Below are positions 47,479 to 60,007 of a DNA stretch of 64,000 bases, in pieces. The stretch is taken from contig NC_092692.1 in NCBI RefSeq assembly GCF_964275005.1, forward strand, positions 17,199,506 through 17,263,505. The letters run 5' to 3'. How positions within the stretch are numbered: the stretch's first letter is position 1; every line of letters begins with the position of its first letter. This DNA comes from Diadema setosum (lineage: Eukaryota > Echinodermata > Echinoidea > Diadematoida > Diadematidae). Position numbers and translations under genes: made by a program. Under the pieces are notes generated by a model that saw nothing but the letters and a program-made list of their open reading frames with translations, did no database searches and was not told where the DNA came from.

Positions 47479-49129
47479 TAGATACCATGGCAAACAACGG
47501 CGAACACCCAGGAGAGATGAAAAAAGAGTAGAAAACAAGGTGAGTATGATTGGAAAGGGGGGAGTATATATATATAAGCGAAAGATGGACTCGAGACAGC
47601 AATGATTTTCATTCATGTGGGTACGAAATGTGAGTATAGGTTGACAATAGATTTGTCAATTTTCCCTCGGAAGGAGCATGTTATAAAACACAGCTTTATA
47701 TGTCGATATGATTATTTTGAAGCTAATACTTGATGGAAAGAAATCCGCATAATAATCCAATCACCCATTAAAAAAAGACAATGACAGATCGAAATCTCGC
47801 ATTGGATCGATCGCCCGCATGCGAAAGAGACCATAAAACGATGTTTCCTTCGACTGTAAGCCTACGCCCTCTCTGGCGAAGTCATGTACAATCATTCGTA
47901 TGCAGTTCGGGGCTTCCACACCTTGTCTGCACAATCGACGGGAGAGGTTGTCCCCATAATATGACAAAACATCTCGTTCCAGTGAAGTGTTTTTTTTTGT
48001 TTTTTATTTTTCGGGTTGAACGTCAAAAAATTAAAACATTTTACATTAAGTATACATCATCAGACAGAGCAAGATAAAACCTTTCAAATGACACCTCACT
48101 GGCATGACTGAGTCTTGTTGCAAAACAAGGAATATTTTAGAAGGTACACTATTGAAAATGTAACATATTTTCTAACTTAATTTTCTTTTTTTAGCAGGTT
48201 TAATCGTGAATATCTCAAACTGACAAAATGGTTTGTGATCAAACTCTTCAATCATAGATTCTATACTTGAAATAGTGTCCCCGTATTGTGAAAACTTATT
48301 TTTCTGAAGGCAGGATGATGACTGACACATTTCCGAGAATGCCTTGATTGGGGATTTTTATTTTTGAAAAATTTCCTGGATGTCGCGACACGATAGATCC
48401 CTCTTCCTTATGAAGGCGCTTCCTGTCGTTTATTATTTTCATACGTTATAATTATGATTAAAGCATGTGTGGACTATCACAGACCAATCTTAATGGAAAT
48501 GTAAAGGCGATTTTAGCTTGTTATACTCGCAACAAAACGGGTAAATAACTTACATCTCCTTGATTAAAAAGAAAAAAAAAACACAAACATTCACACGATG
48601 GGATACTCTTAGCATGCTTCATTCTTTTTTTATGATGCACTGTTATTACGATAATGAAAACTCACAAGCACAAAAATCATACCATTCAAGCGGTTTTAGT
48701 GACCTATATACAACGGATTTTTGTTGTTGCTGTTGTTGTTGTTTTGTTAATACTGTGTATATATAGACATGTTATGACTTCCCCTCAACTATAACCAACT
48801 TTTCACTGCTGAGGGGAAAAAAAGCACAACATCAACTCATTTCTCTCACATTTCTTTCATGCCCGTTCATAATATTGATGTAGATTTAAACGCGGAAACG
48901 TGTGAAGATTGCTTACAGAAGAAACCACCAAACAGTCCTCCTAACACGGTAATTTTGCCGATGAACATAATTATGAGGGGAAAAAAGGACAAAAAATGAA
49001 CAAAGGAAATAGATTGGTATATACGTCTGGCATGTAACACCATCTTTCCTGTTCTACAACATGTCCATTTCCGTATCAGCACGCTATGCGGTAAAATTTT
49101 GTGTTCACGAAGTCTAAAACTTCATATAC
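47476..49129. other. spacer between the two G-alpha genes, part 5
   Basis: The stretch 47780-47960 is richer in GC and CpG than its surroundings and holds a 98-codon open frame (47781-48077) with no recognisable domain. The remainder shows nothing. Confidence 0.4.
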
Positions 49130-49682
49130 AGGTGAAGTGAGTGAATGCAGCAATAATAGAACACATCAATGACAGTTTGGGGAAAATCGGACAATCCTTT
49201 CAAAAGTTATAAATTTTTGAAATTTTCGAAATTTTTGCGCATACGCAGTCACTCCTGGATGAGAAGACTACTACAGTGTATGATGTCATACACAGGCGGA
49301 GAACGGTATAAGGGAAATATATTAAAGAGAATTTCATTTCTTTTTTGAAAAAAAAAAAAGTGCACATTTCCTTGACTTGTCACTGACACATAAGGGTATA
49401 AGGTTATTCCCCTGCCTTCTGAAAGAGGCAACTCAAGTGTTCTTTTATTATGCCAGAAAAGTGAAAATATGTTGAATTTTCTTATAATCATTATCTCCTT
49501 TACATCGTTCTACACAATCCCCCATGTCACGTCACAAGCTGCAGTAGTCTTCTCATCCAGCAGTGACAGCGCAGAAACTTCAAAAATTCATAACTTTTGA
49601 ACTGATTGTCCGATTTTCCTCAAATTCTGGCTGATGTGTACATTCACTCAATCCATATTTTCTATGAGGGTGGACTTGTACT
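49130..49682. mobile_element. foldback MITE, family D, diverged copy
   Basis: It shares with 52079-52636 the AGTGAATGCAGCAATA block, CATCAATGACAGTTTGGGGAAAAT and the TTGTCCGATTTTCCTCAAA block. TTAA follows at 49683-49686. The left end is worn. Confidence 0.65.
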
Positions 49683-49740
49683 TTAAGAAGATGAAAGAAA
49701 GAGAGAGAGGGGGGGGGGAGAGAAAGGTGGACAAAGAGAG

Positions 49741-50079
49741 AGATGATGGCTAGTACCTGATCAGTGGGAATCAGTGGGAATGCTGGGGGATGATTGTTCC
49801 AATCCTTGTGGATTCATTTAAGAGCACATTATATATTTATTGTTGTGTGAAAATGATTTACTTCACAACAGCCTGTTAACGATTGCCCTGACACTGTACA
49901 GGCATGCTAACCTGGAAACATTTAACTGCACATTATTTGAATATGAGACCATTCTGAAGTAAATCATTTTCACACAACAATAGATATATAATGTACTCTT
50001 AAATGAATCCACAAGGATTGGAACAATCATCCCCCAGCATTCCCACTGATTCCCACTGATCAGGTACTAGCCATCCCCT
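49741..50079. mobile_element. palindromic TTAA MITE, family C
   Basis: It matches 26838-27200. The right end TACTAGCCATCCCCT plus TTAA (50080-50083) is intact; the left few bases are altered and its TTAA is gone. Confidence 0.8.
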
Positions 50080-50083
50080 TTAA

Positions 50084-51073
50084 TCAGATCTGTAATAACA
50101 CTGCTTTGATACATAGTATCTTCTTCTTGCTCTGTCAATATAAAAGTTATCGCGCCCTCATTAAAAATTGAGTTTAACATTTTATGACTATAAAAACCAT
50201 CAATCAAATAGAACACAACCGAAAAAGCCATAGGAGAGTAGGCCTGCTGATTTAAAATCTGAAGGCAAAATTACACAATTTTCCTGAATTTTAGGATATA
50301 ATAATTTTATCTTCGCTGAAGAATAGTAGGGCGCCCTTAATATTGTAAATTTGCGTGCTCATTCAATTTTTGTTTGTTCTTTTTGTTGTTTCCCGCCTGT
50401 ATTCATCTCGTTTGCAATACCGATTTTCCGTAGATCTGTATTTTGATACACTACAGAAAAATTGTGCATTCATGTCCACATTCTAGGTATCAGCACTGGC
50501 CTTATGCGTTGTGAGTTTTAAAGTGGCATCCTAAAATATTTATTGTACTTCAAAAAGCAGAGCGCAGAGTAGCGGTCCGTTATCCTAATGGTGGGCGTGG
50601 CACGCACTTTCGGGGGTAATACGACCTTGCAAGGAGTTCCCTCCACGGTTCAGGCGGCGTGCGCCATACTACACCATATTCATTACCATGCCACTCCATT
50701 CTGTGATGGATCATCCCACCACCACCAATGGGGGACTCACAGAAAAAAAAAAAAAAAAAAAAAAAAAAGTTTTCAGGTGTCTATTTATTAGCGGGGCGCG
50801 TAACCTGCTGTGTATCTATTGCACACCGAAGGGCTGGGTTGAATCAATACTTCTGTGTAAAGTGCACAGTGTACTCACAGCAGCTACGCTGCTCACGACA
50901 CAGGTGTTATCACAGGCAATCGTACGCCCTGAGCGTTATCGAGACTGAGAGATTCTCGAGTCTGGCATTGCATGCAACGTGCACCTACTAGTATGCAGTG
51001 GCGGAAGCGTTAGTTCAGCAAGGAGATACTTAGCTAACTTGTTTCTTCTTTCGTATTCGTTCTACTCGTCAAA
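50084..51073 (+). promoter_or_regulatory. 5' flank and probable leader of the second G-alpha gene
   Basis: The last 500 bp before the ATG become richer in CpG (for example 50570-50670 and 50880-50960). An A tract lies at 50740-50768. TAA at 51035-51037 is in frame with the ATG at 51074 and closes the frame upstream. The transcription start is not determinable. Confidence 0.4.
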
Positions 51074-51550
51074 ATGGCAGTCACGGTACTAACATGCTGC
51101 CTACCACAGGCAGAAAAAGAAAACTTGGAGAGAAGTAAAGCCATCGACAAGCAGATCCAGAAAGATAAGGCCTACATCAAGAAGGAGATCAAAGTTTTGC
51201 TGCTTGGCGCTGGCGAGAGTGGAAAAAGTACTTTTCTGAAGCAGATGAAAATCATCCACGGGCAGAAGTTCACGGAAGACGAGGTGAACGAATACCGCAG
51301 GATTATCTACGGGAATGTCATCAAAGGGATGAAAGTTTTAGTGGACGCCAGGGACAAACTGACAAATCCAGAGGTACAGTGGAGTAACCCGGCTAATCAA
51401 ACCCATGCAGACACTATCATGAGTTTTGAAAACTCTGCGACTGCCACCATCGACGCAGCGGTCTTCGCACGCTTCGTTCACCCGTGCAAAGAACTGTGGA
51501 AAGACGGCGGTATCAGGACGGCATATGCCAGGCGGAGAGAGTTCATCTTG
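51074..51550 (+). CDS. G protein alpha subunit, G12/13 class, gene 2, coding exon 1 (partial gene)
   Basis: This exon has 159 codons, from the ATG (A at -3, G at +4) to REFIL, followed by a GTACGT donor at 51551. By my count 70 of the first 96 residues are identical to gene 1, including the Cys-Cys pair at 8-9, IDKQ and the whole P-loop region with GAGESGKST at 45-53. The helical domain is more diverged and five residues longer. The donor falls at the same place and phase as in gene 1, so the two genes arose by duplication with introns. Exons 2 and 3 were not found before 64000, so switch regions, NKxD and C terminus cannot be assessed. It could be a second functional G12/13 subunit; a truncated duplicate is less likely given the intact donor and frame. 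Confidence 0.9.
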
Positions 51551-51769
51551 GTACGTTCTCAAACGCTAAAAAAGGAAAAGGAAAGAATACATATTGCCCC
51601 AAAGATTGCTAAAAGCTGCAATTGTAAAAACATCTAACCTGGAAAATCTGTTTTCCCTTGTTTTTTCCCCTCATATACTTTTATATGCAGTGCATACCAT
51701 CAATCATAAAGCTAGGATTTACTAAATAGGCCTACTAGTAGTACTAGTACTGGGGGCTACGTCCCTACT

Positions 51770-51965
51770 TGGTCAGAACATCAATCTGGTTCGGATCCAG
51801 GGAAGACTGCACAGGGCGCCCCCCCCCCCCCCTCATTTATTTATTTATTTATTTTTTGTGCAAAAACACAAGAAATACAAAGAAAAAATGGGGGAGGGGT
51901 GCGTGCGCCCTCTTTAATTTTGTAAAGGTGCCCCCTCTTTACAAAATTCCTGGATCCGCCCCTGA
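51770..51965. repeat. dispersed repeat with GGATCC-containing inverted ends
   Basis: TTCGGATCCAGGGA near the left and CCTGGATCCGCCCCTG near the right form an imperfect inverted repeat around C-rich and TTTA-rich tracts. GGGTGCGTGCGCCC-type palindromic sequence lies inside. Family unknown. Confidence 0.4.
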
Positions 51966-52078
51966 GAAGTGAATTATTGTTTACCACTAGATACTTTCCT
52001 TTGATGTATTACTTTTTGAAATCCTGTTAAAATTGATAACATTCAAGAAAGTGCAATTCACTGTCTGCATAGTAATAA

Positions 52079-52636
52079 AGGACAAGTTCACCTTCATTAA
52101 CATAAGGATTGAGAGAATGCAGCAATATTAGTAGAACACATCAGTGAAAGTTTGAGGAAAATTGGACAATCGATGCAAAAGTTATGAATTTTTAAATCTT
52201 CTGTGTGGAACCGCTGGATGAGGAGACTACTAAGGCTCATGATGTCATATGAGTACAATAGTATAAAGAAAATGTAAAGAAAATTCTACATATTTTCACT
52301 TTTTTCGCATAATAAAAGAGCACTTGACTTGCCTCTTTCTAAAGGCAATGGGAATAATATTACCCATAACATATGTCAGTAACGAGTCAAGGGAATGTGT
52401 ACTTTTTTCAAAAGATGAAATTTTGCGCAATTCTCTTTATATTTTCCTTATATGGTTGTACGCATGTGATATCATACACTGCAGTAGTCTTTTCATCCAG
52501 CGGTGACTGCACAAAAACTTCAAAAATTCATAACTTTTGAACGGATTGTCCGATTTTCCTCAAACTTTTAATGATGTGTTCTATTAATATTGCTACATTC
52601 TCTCAATCCTTATGTTAATGAAGGTGAACTTGTCCT
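52079..52636. mobile_element. foldback MITE, family D, with AGGACAAGTTCACC ends
   Basis: The left end AGGACAAGTTCACCTTCATT and the right end AATGAAGGTGAACTTGTCCT are perfect inverted repeats. Pairing continues inward over AACATAAGGATTGAGAGAATG. TTAA follows at 52637-52640; the left TTAA is degenerate. Confidence 0.85.
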
Positions 52637-53085
52637 TTAATAAATGAATATCTTTTTCTCCTTGATGTGTATGAAGCTAAAAGTCTGTGAGAGAAATGAA
52701 GAATAATTGGGAGAATAGTCAATAAAGAGGAGCATGAAAAAGATAACAAGAATGAGATGGATGAGTCCTGTTGAAGGATATTTGCTCTTCGTATAGTCAA
52801 AACAAGAATCAGGAATCCATATTGTACTCCATCCTCAATATAAACCTGTCTGGGTTTACAGTCTGCTTCTCAATCCCTCCTTTCACAGTCTCATACTCAT
52901 TCTTACAAATAATATGGTCAATGTACTTACTACCCAAGTTATTTTGACCCTTTCTATCAGGCCTGGGGGGGGGGGGGGGGAGGGGGGCAAAGTGTGCCCC
53001 GGCCCCCTCTGTAATCTTTATCATTTGATGTATCACTTTCATATTTGGCACATGGGTAGAGTACTGATATTTCCTTATATCTATG

Positions 53086-53206
53086 ACTTTATTGCAAAAT
53101 GTTTATATGGTAGGATGTTTTGTGATACAACTGACCTAAACATACGCATCAAATGTGATTACTCAAACATTTTTCAAATCACTGCTCCCAGTGGTAAACA
53201 ATTCCT
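53086..53206. mobile_element. partial MITE, family B
   Basis: It matches the right part of 61902-62283 (GATACAACTGACCTAAACAT, GGTAAACAATTCCT end). Its right TTAA (53207-53210) is shared with the next element. Confidence 0.65.
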
Positions 53207-53210
53207 TTAA

Positions 53211-53594
53211 AGGGACTGTACAGTACTGGTTGAGATGGGGATTCATGTTTTGAACATTCCTAAGTGAGATAATGAGAAACCTCTTATGAAATATAAAAGA
53301 GCATGTAATTGTAAGAAGGATTCAATGTTTATTTGATGAAAATTGGTTTTGAAACGGCTGAGATATCCAAAAAAGTGATAATAACAAAAGGCGACAGGCC
53401 ACACCTTTTATTAGGATCGCTTTGTTTCACCTTGTTTTTGGATATCTCGGCCATTTCATAACAGATTTTCTTCAAATAAACTTTTGATACCCCTTAGAAT
53501 TGCATGCTCTTTCACATCTTATAGAGTGGTTTCTGAATATCTCGCAAAAGGTTGAAAGCTAAATCCTCACCTCAACCAGAACTGTACACATCCT
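53211..53594. mobile_element. TTAA-type MITE, family A
   Basis: AGGGACTGTACAGTACTGG and CCAGAACTGTACACATCCT are inverted ends. TTAA lies on both sides (53207-53210, 53595-53598). Confidence 0.85.
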
Positions 53595-53598
53595 TTAA

Positions 53599-53983
53599 AG
53601 GGCTTGTATAGTTTTGGTTGAGACCTAACTTCAGGTTTTTAACATTTTTGGGTGAAATAATGAGTAACCTCTTATGAAATATGAAAGAGCATGTAATTCC
53701 AAGAGGAAATCAACATTTATTTGATGAAAATTCATTAAGAAATGGCTAAGATATCCAAAACAGAGTGATGCTAATAAAGTGTGGACCCACACTTTATTAC
53801 GACCTTTTTGTTTTACTTTGTTTTGGGATGTTTCAGCTATTCCAAACCCGATTTTCATCAAATAAACTTTGAATTCCTCTTAAAATGATATACTCTAGTC
53901 TGTACTATTTCATGAGTGTTTTCTTGGTATCTTGCAAAAAGTTACAGCCCAATCCTCATCTCCACCAATACTGTACCATCCCT
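53599..53983. mobile_element. TTAA-type MITE, family A variant
   Basis: It starts immediately after the shared TTAA at 53595-53598 with AGGGCTTGTATAGTTTTGG and ends CCAATACTGTACCATCCCT before TTAA 53984-53987. Its left and right ends belong to two different subtypes. Confidence 0.8.
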
Positions 53984-54968
53984 TTAAAGTACAGTCTGTA
54001 TGTTCCTTCGGTGACTTCAACAGCACTATTTTCTTCAGGGCTGCACCCCTCAGAAAATAATGCTATTGAAGTCACCTCATGCACATAGTTTTAACCAGAG
54101 CCTCTCAGGCCTGGTATATTTGTGTATTATATCAAAATAATTGTTCTTTTTTTTTTCTTCTTTTTTTAGTGAGGATGTGCAAAGATTGTACTTGTGTAAA
54201 TCTAAGTCTGTTATAAACCTTGATACAGTACATTGTAGCTACTATTGTATATTTCTTCACAAGGTATGATGAACAGAGAATGTAAAGTCAACCTGATATT
54301 AGAAAAACGTCAATACTCTTGCCTAGTGTAGATATTGTGTATCACTAAAGTCTCTTTCTGATTGCTCTAGGTATAACCTCCCTGATACTGAGAAGTGACT
54401 ACATTGTAGGCCTACAGTATAGTTTGCCAAGTATAATGTAGGAGTTTATCATTACATGTATCACTAGTTATCAATATCATTGTTTCATTTTGCATAATGA
54501 TTTTATAGTATGATCGTTGATCCCATTATCACAGTTTGAGCTTCTAATTCAAATAGTTTGTTTCTTCAAGATGATTGATAATTAAATGGTATCAGTCATG
54601 CCAGCTATAAAAAAAAAATGTTAATAACAGGTGGTATGAATAGTGGTGTAGTTTAAATGTCATCAATCATTAGTATTATCAGAGCACACAGACAAAGGCG
54701 ATATGTATGAAATCTCATTCATAGGTCATTGTGACCTTTGAACCTTTGTTTGACTGTCCAAAGGTTCTGTTGTTTGCCACTTTTCTCCTTTGATTTAATT
54801 GAAACAACTTCCTCTTTTTAGTGTAATCTCGTATTAAACCCATCGAGGATGAGTCCTGAGTACATGTATACTCAGGCAAGTGTCTATGGGAAATCAGCCC
54901 ATCCTCAATGGGTTTCAGCTAGTGATGTAGGCCTACGTGTAAGGTGCATCCAGAGTTACACTGTTTAA

Positions 54969-55353
54969 AGGGATGGTATAGTACTGGTGGAGATGAGGAT
55001 TGGGCTTTTAACTTTTTTGCAAGATACCAAGAACCAGCTTATGAAGTAGTACATACAATGTAGCATACCATTCTAAGAGGAATTAAAAGTTAATTTGATG
55101 AAAAGTCGGATTTGAAATGATTGAGACATCCAAAAATAAAGTAAAACAAAGCAATCGTAATAGGAGGTGGGTCCCACCTTTTATTAGAATCGCTGTTCTG
55201 GATATCCCAGCCAAAACCAATTTTCATCAAATAAACATTGAATTCCTTTTGGAATATCATCCTCATATCACATTTCACAAGAGGTTTCTTACTATCTCAC
55301 CAAAATATGCTAGAAACCTGAAGTTAGGTCTCAACCAAAACTATACCATCCCT
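54969..55353. mobile_element. TTAA-type MITE, family A variant
   Basis: TTAA at 54965-54968 and 55354-55357. The left end AGGGATGGTATAGTACTGG and right end CCAAAACTATACCATCCCT are inverted repeats. Confidence 0.85.
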
Positions 55354-55357
55354 TTAA

Positions 55358-56894
55358 CCACTGTCCTTGTGTTGGTGGTGGTGGTGGTGGGGGGGGGGGG
55401 GTGGAGGAGACAAGGTGAATGTGGGGAAGGGCAGAAAAACCAACAAAGATATCCTTGAACTACTTGTAGAATATTTTTGGAGTGGGTCAAGAGATTAGAG
55501 GCTGGCTTATGGTAAAAGTGAGGCGTTGAATGACCTAAATCAAGTGTTCTGGTTCCATGCTGAGTAGTTTGCTAAATATTGTGTACATTGTAGGTATAGT
55601 TCAAACCCATTGAGAACGAGTCCGGAGTATACTCAGGCAAGTGTCTATGGGAAATGCGTGTTGTAGCAAAATCAGCATGTCCGTAATGGATTATAAGATC
55701 TTTGCATTCATAGATTTAGCGACAATTTCATAAGTGTTTGGATGATATGATTCATGATGCATTCAATAGGCCAGACTCGACAAGCTGGTCAGTGAGTTAT
55801 GACGTGTAAAGTGGATGTGCATTGATACCATAATTATCATGTTTTGATACTCAGTACACATAACAACATCGTTTGGGTTCCAGTGAATATTACCACAATC
55901 AGTGTTCGTGGAGTCATTGACTTTTTTTTTCCAGGATAGGGCAGACATATTCCCCATCGGATCCTACTCGCCAGAGGACATCATATGATACAAAGGGGAC
56001 TACATAATACAGGGCTGGTGTAATTCTTGTGATGAGAATAAACATGATGTCGCCCTGATCTCTCCCAGCACTCTCCTCCCCCAATACATTTTCTTGTAAA
56101 CGACAACAACAAAAAATCTCTCCAGCTATGAAATAAAGTAAAAAGGGGTTTCCCTTGGTCTTTTTGCTCTTTTAAAGATGTTCAATGTGTGCAGTAGAAT
56201 TGCAGTGCTGATTTCATTGATATAACAATTTCTCCTTGATAATCAACACTTCTGAAATCTATTTGCTCAATCAGTTTATTGCCTGCACTCTTTCCTGAAA
56301 TTTTTCACCTGTCTGCATATTGATTTTTCTCTTTTGTAGGCCAAAAAATGATTTATATGTGTGCATTCAGATTGGTACAGAGCCCAAAAGTGTCTGCATC
56401 AGGCAGCTCTTTGCTGCAGAGATTAGAATGATCACATGTGTAGATTTTATAACGACAGTAATGTTAATTCATTGTGTAATCAGATATCCTGTAATTCTTG
56501 GCTTGGTTATTGATTGAAACCAACTGCAATTTTTTGTGTGTGTCATGTTACCACCGCAAAATCTGTAAAAACATCAGCAGTTAATTGCCAGTGCCATGAC
56601 CCTTTGTGTCTTTCAGGACCATAAACCCACTTTAATGTACATAGTTAAGAATTGCAAGGGAAACCTGATTAATTCCACAACTGCCAACAGGGAGGGGTGG
56701 GAAAATACTGGAAATGCCAAACTACTGCTGGAGTTGAATGCAGAGCCTAGAGTTCATGCAAAGTTCCTTGTGTGTTTATTGACTGGCATTTATAGGTCCA
56801 TTCAGTAGGAATTAAGGCCACCTAAACCAAACACGGTAACAGCAATAGTCTTTTTTTTGGGGGGGGGGGGGGTTGTTTTGTTTTGCTACATGTA
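55358..56894. other. unassigned part of the gene 2 intron
   Basis: A (GGT)n-poly(G) tract at about 55370-55401 and a poly(G) run near 56860-56872. No gene or exon supported. Confidence 0.45.
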
Positions 56895-57113
56895 TGGTGC
56901 ACCAAAAGGAACCATGCCTGGTTCTGTTTCGATTAAAAAAAAAAATAATAAAAAAAATATTATTAATTATTTTGGTACAAAATCACCAAAAATTTTACTC
57001 AAATGTCAAAATCAAGAGCAACAAAATTACCAACTGAATATTTATATTTGAACAAAATCATTAGCGAGGAAGTGATATAAACAGAACCAGACGTGGTTCC
57101 TTGTGGCGCACCA
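56895..57113. mobile_element. inverted-repeat element with TGGTGCACC ends
   Basis: TGGTGCACCAAAAGGAACCA on the left pairs with TGGTTCCTTGTGGCGCACCA on the right. Pairing continues through CTGGTTCTGTTT. The interior is A/T-rich. Confidence 0.7.
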
Positions 57114-57227
57114 TAACAAAAAACTGGACCGTTGCCGTTACTGTGCTTGGTGTGCAGAGGCCTGTACTGTGCTTGGTGTGCAGAGGCCTGTACTGTGGTA
57201 TTTACCAATGTATACCATGGTACATTT

Positions 57228-57474
57228 GAAGAGTTTGTTCGCAAAAACCGATAAGTCCATTTTTGAAGATTTTGAAGTACGGTCTCTGTCATAAAGTGCA
57301 AAATAATACCTTTTAAATGATATATTGGTCACCACATATAAAGGTACATTTTTGAAGTTATGGTCAAAAGAAGCAAAAATTTTCTTATTATTCTCTTTAT
57401 TTTTCTTGACCTTTAATCACAAATATCTCCATTTGGCAAATATGGACTTATCGGTTTTTGCGAACGAACTCTTC
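57228..57474. mobile_element. MITE with GAAGAGTTTGTTCGC ends
   Basis: Left arm GAAGAGTTTGTTCGCAAAAA pairs with the complement ending GAACTCTTC at 57474. Pairing continues over CCGATAAGTCCAT. The end sequence is related to the 47357-47442 hairpin. Confidence 0.75.
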
Positions 57475-58531
57475 ATTTGTTGTCACCATTCTCATTGATG
57501 AAATACCATGGTAATAGATATGGTTTTTCAGTTGGTTCTGGTCTCATGTTTCCGAAATACTGTGGTATTTCTGGCCCGAAAGTACACTTTTCTGAGGTAA
57601 ACACAGCACATAAAACACATGTTATCTCCTATAGGCAGAAGACAGGAAGTGTGAAGTCATGTGAGAAATGTGTACACCCACATGGGTGGTATTTACTGAC
57701 AGGATTCACATTCAAATGTGGCATGCATATTTCAGTTTTCACACAAAGTTTGAGTTACCACCCTAAAAATATGTGGCATTCAGAGACGCCCGCAAGGTAC
57801 AGTAGTACAGACTAACTTGTATAATTTGCATTCATATCACAAAATACTATACCCTGAGCATGGTACTGTACGCATGATGTATTTCACCACAAGTGTGAAT
57901 GGCCCTTGCTGCCTTGATAGTATAACTTGTACAATTGTACCGTACAGTATGTGAGTTCTGTTAGAAGCAAATATAATTGTGGATATTGTGGCCCTAGCCT
58001 TAGTAATTAATTAATTATTTCAACAGTACAAAATATATGTTTTACAACTGGAGACAAGACTATCTGTTGACCTTGAAACAATGTTCAAGTGAGGGCTTAT
58101 AGAAATGAAGAAGATCTGAAGTGGGAGACGTGTGAGGGGATATATATTGTTTGTGACTCAACATCACGAGAGCCTGATAGATTAGAATTGCTTTTCTGAA
58201 ACTGGTATTTTCAAATTTCCCCCAACTCAAAGCTTTTCAGTGATGTCTTTGGATGCGTTTATCAAATATCAGGTTTCCAAACAACCTTCAGGGATATTTA
58301 ACTAAGAAGCTGTTTTGATTATTGGGTTTAATAGAAACCCGTTTCTGAAATGCCGAAAAAGTGCAGTCGCAAACAGCGTTTGAGCCAGAAATATGAAATC
58401 AGACAAAGAAAACAGATGTGTACACATAAACACACATACATACAATAAACAAACACAGTCTGAGGGGTACAGCTCAAAATATGCAACTTTTGGTAAATTC
58501 TCATTGCAGCCACACCACCACTATGATTCAT
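57475..58531. other. unassigned part of the gene 2 intron
   Basis: A 112-codon open frame (57477-57815, +) has no recognisable domain and is not supported as a gene. Nothing else was seen. Confidence 0.45.
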
Positions 58532-58926
58532 AGGGACTGTACAGTACTGGTTGAGGTAGGGATTCATATTTTGAACGTTTCTAAGTGAGATAATGAGAAA
58601 CCTCTTCCTCTTACAAAATATGAAAGAGCATGTAATTTTAAGAGGGATTCAATGTTTATTTGATGAAAATTGGTTTTCAAATGGCTGAGATATCCAAAAA
58701 AGTGATAGTAATAAAAGGCGACAGGCCACGCCTTTTATTAGGATCTCTTTGTTTCACCTTGTTTTTGGATATCTCAGCCATTTCAGAACCGATTTTCATC
58801 AAATAAACTTTTGATACAGTACCCCTTAGAATTGCATACTCTTTGACATCTAATAAAGTGGTTTCTGAATATCTCATAAAACGTTAAAAGCTAAATCTTC
58901 ACCTCGACCAGAACTGTACACACCCT
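58532..58926. mobile_element. TTAA-type MITE, family A
   Basis: AGGGACTGTACAGTACTGG at the left and CCAGAACTGTACACACCCT at the right, followed by TTAA 58927-58930. The left TTAA is lost. Confidence 0.8.
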
Positions 58927-58930
58927 TTAA

Positions 58931-59808
58931 TTACCAAGCAGTAGTCATATGTGCAACATTTTAAGATGTTGCTATTATAAGTACTCTATGTGCTTGGGAG
59001 AAATACTATTACACATGTACATTTATTGTGATCTCTTTTCACTGAATATAACCCATTCAAGGTTTATACATAAGAAAAACATGGAAACTCTTTTTCAGGA
59101 CACCCATTATGATTAATACACAGAAAATTTTCATTATGGGCTGTGGGAGAGTGTGATTTGTTTTCTGCTCAGATGAATTTGATATCTCTGCTCTCTCATT
59201 TTTACATCTTTAAATATGAAAATGGAACATTATTATAGCCAACATACTTTCAGGTATAAGTGCTGTAATTCTCTCTTTCTACCCCCCCCCCCCCCCAAAA
59301 AAAAAAAAAAAACACATTATAATATATACATGTAGGGATATTGTGGCAGGGTTGGGACTTTGTACTAGACTTTGCAAGCAGACTATCGATGAATTGTAGG
59401 CGCCTACAGTATTCTGAAGTACATGTACAACGTGACGCAAGTTTATATAGTAGATAGGCTGCTTCCGTCATTTTATGATTACTGAATGCTTTATTAGTGA
59501 TGATGAAAGTCCACTAGAATGGAAATGTTCACTGAATTTACAATGTATAATTCCTAGAAATTAGACAATGATAATGTATCACAGCTTGAAGGATGGTCCT
59601 TGTATGTGACCATGGTCAGCCAAGAAAGAGGTCATATTACCTCTAGAAAACGATTTTGTTTCAGGAGGATGATGTTAGATATACTGACTCATTCCTGTTA
59701 CACCAGAGTCTACGAAAGAATTGATATTTGATTTACTCTACGACGATAGATTTGAAGTATAGTTGATATACATTTTGTATATAAAGCCCAAACTGTTTTG
59801 GCTGTGTA
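58931..59808. other. unassigned part of the gene 2 intron
   Basis: A poly(C)-poly(A) tract at about 59282-59311. Nothing else recognised. Confidence 0.45.
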
Positions 59809-60007
59809 TACTGTAAAGCCAAAAAGGCATGAAATTTTCGCGAAATGAAGGCAACAGCTTGTTTCGGGCCATGAAATTTTTGTGAATTGCCACTGGCATT
59901 CAATGCATATAGTGTAGACAAGAACTTTCGTATGCATTTTAATTTTCTGAGCTCTCATGAAATTCTTGAAATTAAAAAGGCGCACAAAAATTTCTGGTTT
60001 TACACTA
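59809..60007. mobile_element. gcgaaatt-family MITE, decayed
   Basis: It starts TACTGTAAAGCC and ends GGTTTTACACTA. The interior is the reverse orientation of 1991-2201 (GAATTGCCACTGGCATTCAATGCATATAGTG block) with substitutions. Confidence 0.65.

Noticed and set aside
55935-55988. Candidate exon of gene 2 after a TTTTTTTTCCAG acceptor (translation DRADIFPIGSYSPEDII)
   Set aside because: Only a loose resemblance to [12 protein letters not shown]. It runs into TGA, and the preceding SVKYFLD exon is missing, so chance is likelier.
57477-57815. 112-codon + strand open frame in the gene 2 intron
   Set aside because: No family similarity recognised. It lies directly after a MITE and has no sign of coding constraint that I can see.
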